A DNA stretch of 15,366 nucleotides, from positions 1 through 15,366 of the forward strand of contig CABUAH010000048.1 in the NCBI GenBank assembly GCA_902489475.1. Direction: 5' to 3'. The position numbers and the translations under genes are program-made. Under the pieces are notes generated by a model. That model made no database searches and was not told the origin of the DNA. It was given only the letters and a program-made list of their open reading frames with translations. Below, piece by piece: positions 13,587 to 15,366 of the stretch. Numbering within the stretch: the first letter of the stretch is position 1; each line of letters begins with the position of its first letter. The DNA comes from an uncultured Oscillospiraceae bacterium (GTDB lineage Bacteria; Bacillota; Clostridia; Oscillospirales; Ruminococcaceae).

Positions 13587-15260
13587 ATGAAAAATACAGG
13601 TAAATACACAAGAGGCTATTTTATGCCGCCGGAGCCATGTTTTGAATGGACAAAAAAAGAATACGTTGATAAAGCACCGATTTGGTGTTCAGTAGATTTA
13701 AGAGACGGAAACCAAGCTCTTATCATACCTATGAGCTTAGAGGAGAAGCTTGAGTTCTTTAAATATTTGGTAAAAGTCGGATTTAAAGAAATTGAAATCG
13801 GCTTCCCTGCTGCAAGTGAAACCGAGTATGAATTCTGCCGAACACTTATCGAGCAGGACTTAATTCCTGACGATGTTACCATTCAGGTTTTAACTCAATC
13901 CCGTGAGCATATCATAAAGAAAACTTTTGAGGCTCTTGAGGGCTGCAAAAACGCAGTAGTGCATCTTTACAATTCTACAAGCGTTGCACAGCGTGAGCAG
14001 GTTTTTAAAAAGAGCAAGCAGGAAATAATCGACATCGCAATCTTCGGAGCTAAGCTTTTAAACGAATACAAAGCTAAAACTCCCGGAAACTTCAAGTTTG
14101 AGTATTCTCCTGAAAGCTTTACAGGCACTGAACCGGAGTTTGCACTTGAAATATGCAACGCTGTTATCGACATTTGGAAGCCGACTCCCGATAACAAAGT
14201 GATTATAAATCTTCCTGTTACAGTTCAGCTTTCAATGCCTCACGTTTACGCAAGTCAGATTGAATATATGTGCAAGCACTTAAACAACAGAGAAAACATT
14301 ATTGTTTCTCTGCATCCTCACAACGACAGAGGCTGTGCTGTTGCTGACAGTGAAATGGGACTTTTGGCAGGAGCAGACAGAATAGAGGGTACTTGTTTCG
14401 GAAACGGCGAAAGAACAGGAAACGTTGACATAGTAAACCTTGCTCTTAATATGTACTCTCAGGGTGTTGAACCGAATCTCGATTTCACAAATCTTCCTGA
14501 GTTGATTGATATTTACGAAAGAGTTACAAGAATGAAAGTATACGAGAGAACTCCTTATGCAGGTCAGCTCGTTTTTGCTGCCTTCTCCGGCTCTCACCAG
14601 GACGCAATTGCAAAAGGAATGAAGTGGAGAGAAGAAAAGGGCTTAAAGCTTTGGAATGTTCCCTATCTTCCGATTGATCCGACAGACCTCGGAAGAGTAT
14701 ATGAGGCTGACGTCATAAGAATTAACAGCCAATCAGGAAAAGGCGGAATCGGATATATTCTTGAACAGCAATACGGATATGATCTTCCCCCAAAAATGAG
14801 AGAAGATTTCGGTTATTTGGTAAAGAGCATTTCTGACCACAAGCACAAAGAGCTTATGCCAAACGAAGTATACGATATTTTCTGTGCGAAATATTTAAAT
14901 ATTGACACTAAGGTTAAGGTAGTAGAATCTCACTATGTTCAGCAGCCGCAAGGCATTATCACTGCATTTGTCACAGCAAAAATCGAAGGCATGACAAAGG
15001 TCGGAACATATACTGCAAAAGGAAACGGACGTCTTGACGCTGTTTCAAATGCATTAAAGGAAGCTCTTAACCTTGACTACACAATTTCAACCTATCAGGA
15101 ACACGCTGTTGAAAAAGCGTCAACTTCTCAGGCAATCTCATATGTTGCAATAGAACACGGAGATAAAACCTACTGGGGTGCAGGAAGACAAAGCGACATC
15201 ATAAATTCATCTATAAGCGCTTTGGTGTCCGCAATAAACAAACTGCTTGAGGATAAGTAA
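13587..15260 (+). CDS. leuA: 2-isopropylmalate synthase, long (LeuA2) form
   Basis: 557 aa from ATG 13587, chosen for TAAGGAGG 8 bases upstream; the frame is open back to 13500 but that part lies between the T-box and the ribosome binding site. The enzyme condenses acetyl-CoA with 2-oxoisovalerate to 2-isopropylmalate, the first step of leucine synthesis, in the cytosol. The N-terminus MPPEPCFEWTKKEYVDKAPIW and the length mark the long form. CSVDLRDGNQAL holds the catalytic Arg39 and metal ligand Asp40. LHPHNDRG supplies His243 and His245, and GNGERTGN (272-279) is the conserved synthase signature. The C-terminal third (about 425-557) is the LeuA dimer/allosteric domain with GTYTAKGNGRLDAV, the usual site of leucine feedback. 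It is controlled by the T-box leader just upstream. All key residues are present and no frameshift is seen. Confidence 0.96.
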   Translation: MKNTGKYTRGYFMPPEPCFEWTKKEYVDKAPIWCSVDLRDGNQALIIPMSLEEKLEFFKYLVKVGFKEIEIGFPAASETEYEFCRTLIEQDLIPDDVTIQVLTQSREHIIKKTFEALEGCKNAVVHLYNSTSVAQREQVFKKSKQEIIDIAIFGAKLLNEYKAKTPGNFKFEYSPESFTGTEPEFALEICNAVIDIWKPTPDNKVIINLPVTVQLSMPHVYASQIEYMCKHLNNRENIIVSLHPHNDRGCAVADSEMGLLAGADRIEGTCFGNGERTGNVDIVNLALNMYSQGVEPNLDFTNLPELIDIYERVTRMKVYERTPYAGQLVFAAFSGSHQDAIAKGMKWREEKGLKLWNVPYLPIDPTDLGRVYEADVIRINSQSGKGGIGYILEQQYGYDLPPKMREDFGYLVKSISDHKHKELMPNEVYDIFCAKYLNIDTKVKVVESHYVQQPQGIITAFVTAKIEGMTKVGTYTAKGNGRLDAVSNALKEALNLDYTISTYQEHAVEKASTSQAISYVAIEHGDKTYWGAGRQSDIINSSISALVSAINKLLEDK

Positions 15261-15275
15261 GAAACAAAAACAAAC

Positions 15276-15304
15276 AGCACTTGGGAGATTTAATCTTAAG
15301 TGTT
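15276..15304 (+). terminator. Weak hairpin after leuA
   Basis: AGCACTT and AAGTGTT pair around an inner AGAT/ATCT stem, 15 bases after the leuA stop. No T-tract follows, so termination here is uncertain. Confidence 0.3.
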
Positions 15305-15321
15305 AGGGTTGTCTAAAAGCC

Positions 15322-15366
15322 CAAAAGAAAAGTTTTGGTCAAGCTTTTTTAAAAGCTTGCGGTTTC
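15322..15366. repeat. Palindromic intergenic repeat, cut by the window edge
   Basis: CAAGCTTTT and AAAAGCTTG (15340-15359) form perfect 9-bp arms around TT, inside AAAGTTTTGGTCAAGC and TTGCGGTTTC. This resembles short dispersed intergenic repeats common in Clostridia genomes (recalled, not searched). It may continue beyond the window. Confidence 0.5.

Overview
The window is low-GC DNA of a Gram-positive anaerobe of the Clostridia, most likely a gut Ruminococcaceae/Oscillospirales-type organism. Pointers are AGGAGG ribosome binding sites, sigma-A type promoters (TTGACA, 17 bp, TATAAT), a T-box leader on leuA, CCA-encoding tRNA genes, a YqhD-type iron/zinc alcohol dehydrogenase and a large Gram-positive RHS/YD protein with a signal peptide. 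The species cannot be read from the sequence alone. Region 1 (1-7939, all minus strand) is a polymorphic toxin locus. It holds one complete secreted RHS/YD-repeat protein of 1829 aa (2375-7864) with its own promoter. Its C-terminal tip is an Amidase_6-like cysteine hydrolase domain. A membrane-anchored putative immunity protein follows (1843-2349). Next come displaced cassettes. The first is a 3' RHS-core fragment fused to a different putative cysteine-hydrolase tip (822-1829), followed by a lipoprotein that is its likely immunity partner (332-793). The second is another RHS-core fragment that runs off the left edge (1-331). The RHS fragments share long identical stretches with the complete gene (48 and 55 bp), so recombination could swap tips. 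Both putative immunity proteins are anchored so that they face outside the membrane, which suits toxins acting on the cell envelope. Region 2 (7961-11020, minus) is a redox operon: a membrane-anchored flavodoxin-like protein, a YqhD-type alcohol dehydrogenase, and a flavodoxin-like lipoprotein. It ends in the truncated tail of what looks like a flavin reductase and a terminator. Region 3 (11021-12064) is an unexplained intergenic stretch with nested inverted repeats and a GNAT acetyltransferase. Region 4 (12064-13130, minus) is a tRNA cluster: tRNA-Pro(UGG), tRNA-Thr(UGU), tRNA-Tyr(GUA). Repeats of about 186 bp lie downstream of tRNA-Pro (one copy) and tRNA-Thr (a tandem array). Each repeat starts with a copy of the adjacent tRNA's 3' end, shares a hairpin-rich core, and contains a perfect 12-nt antisense copy of that same tRNA's T-arm. 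This is the most unusual structure in the window. Region 5 (13164-15366, plus) is a leucine-type T-box leader controlling leuA (2-isopropylmalate synthase, long form). The window ends in a short palindromic intergenic repeat.
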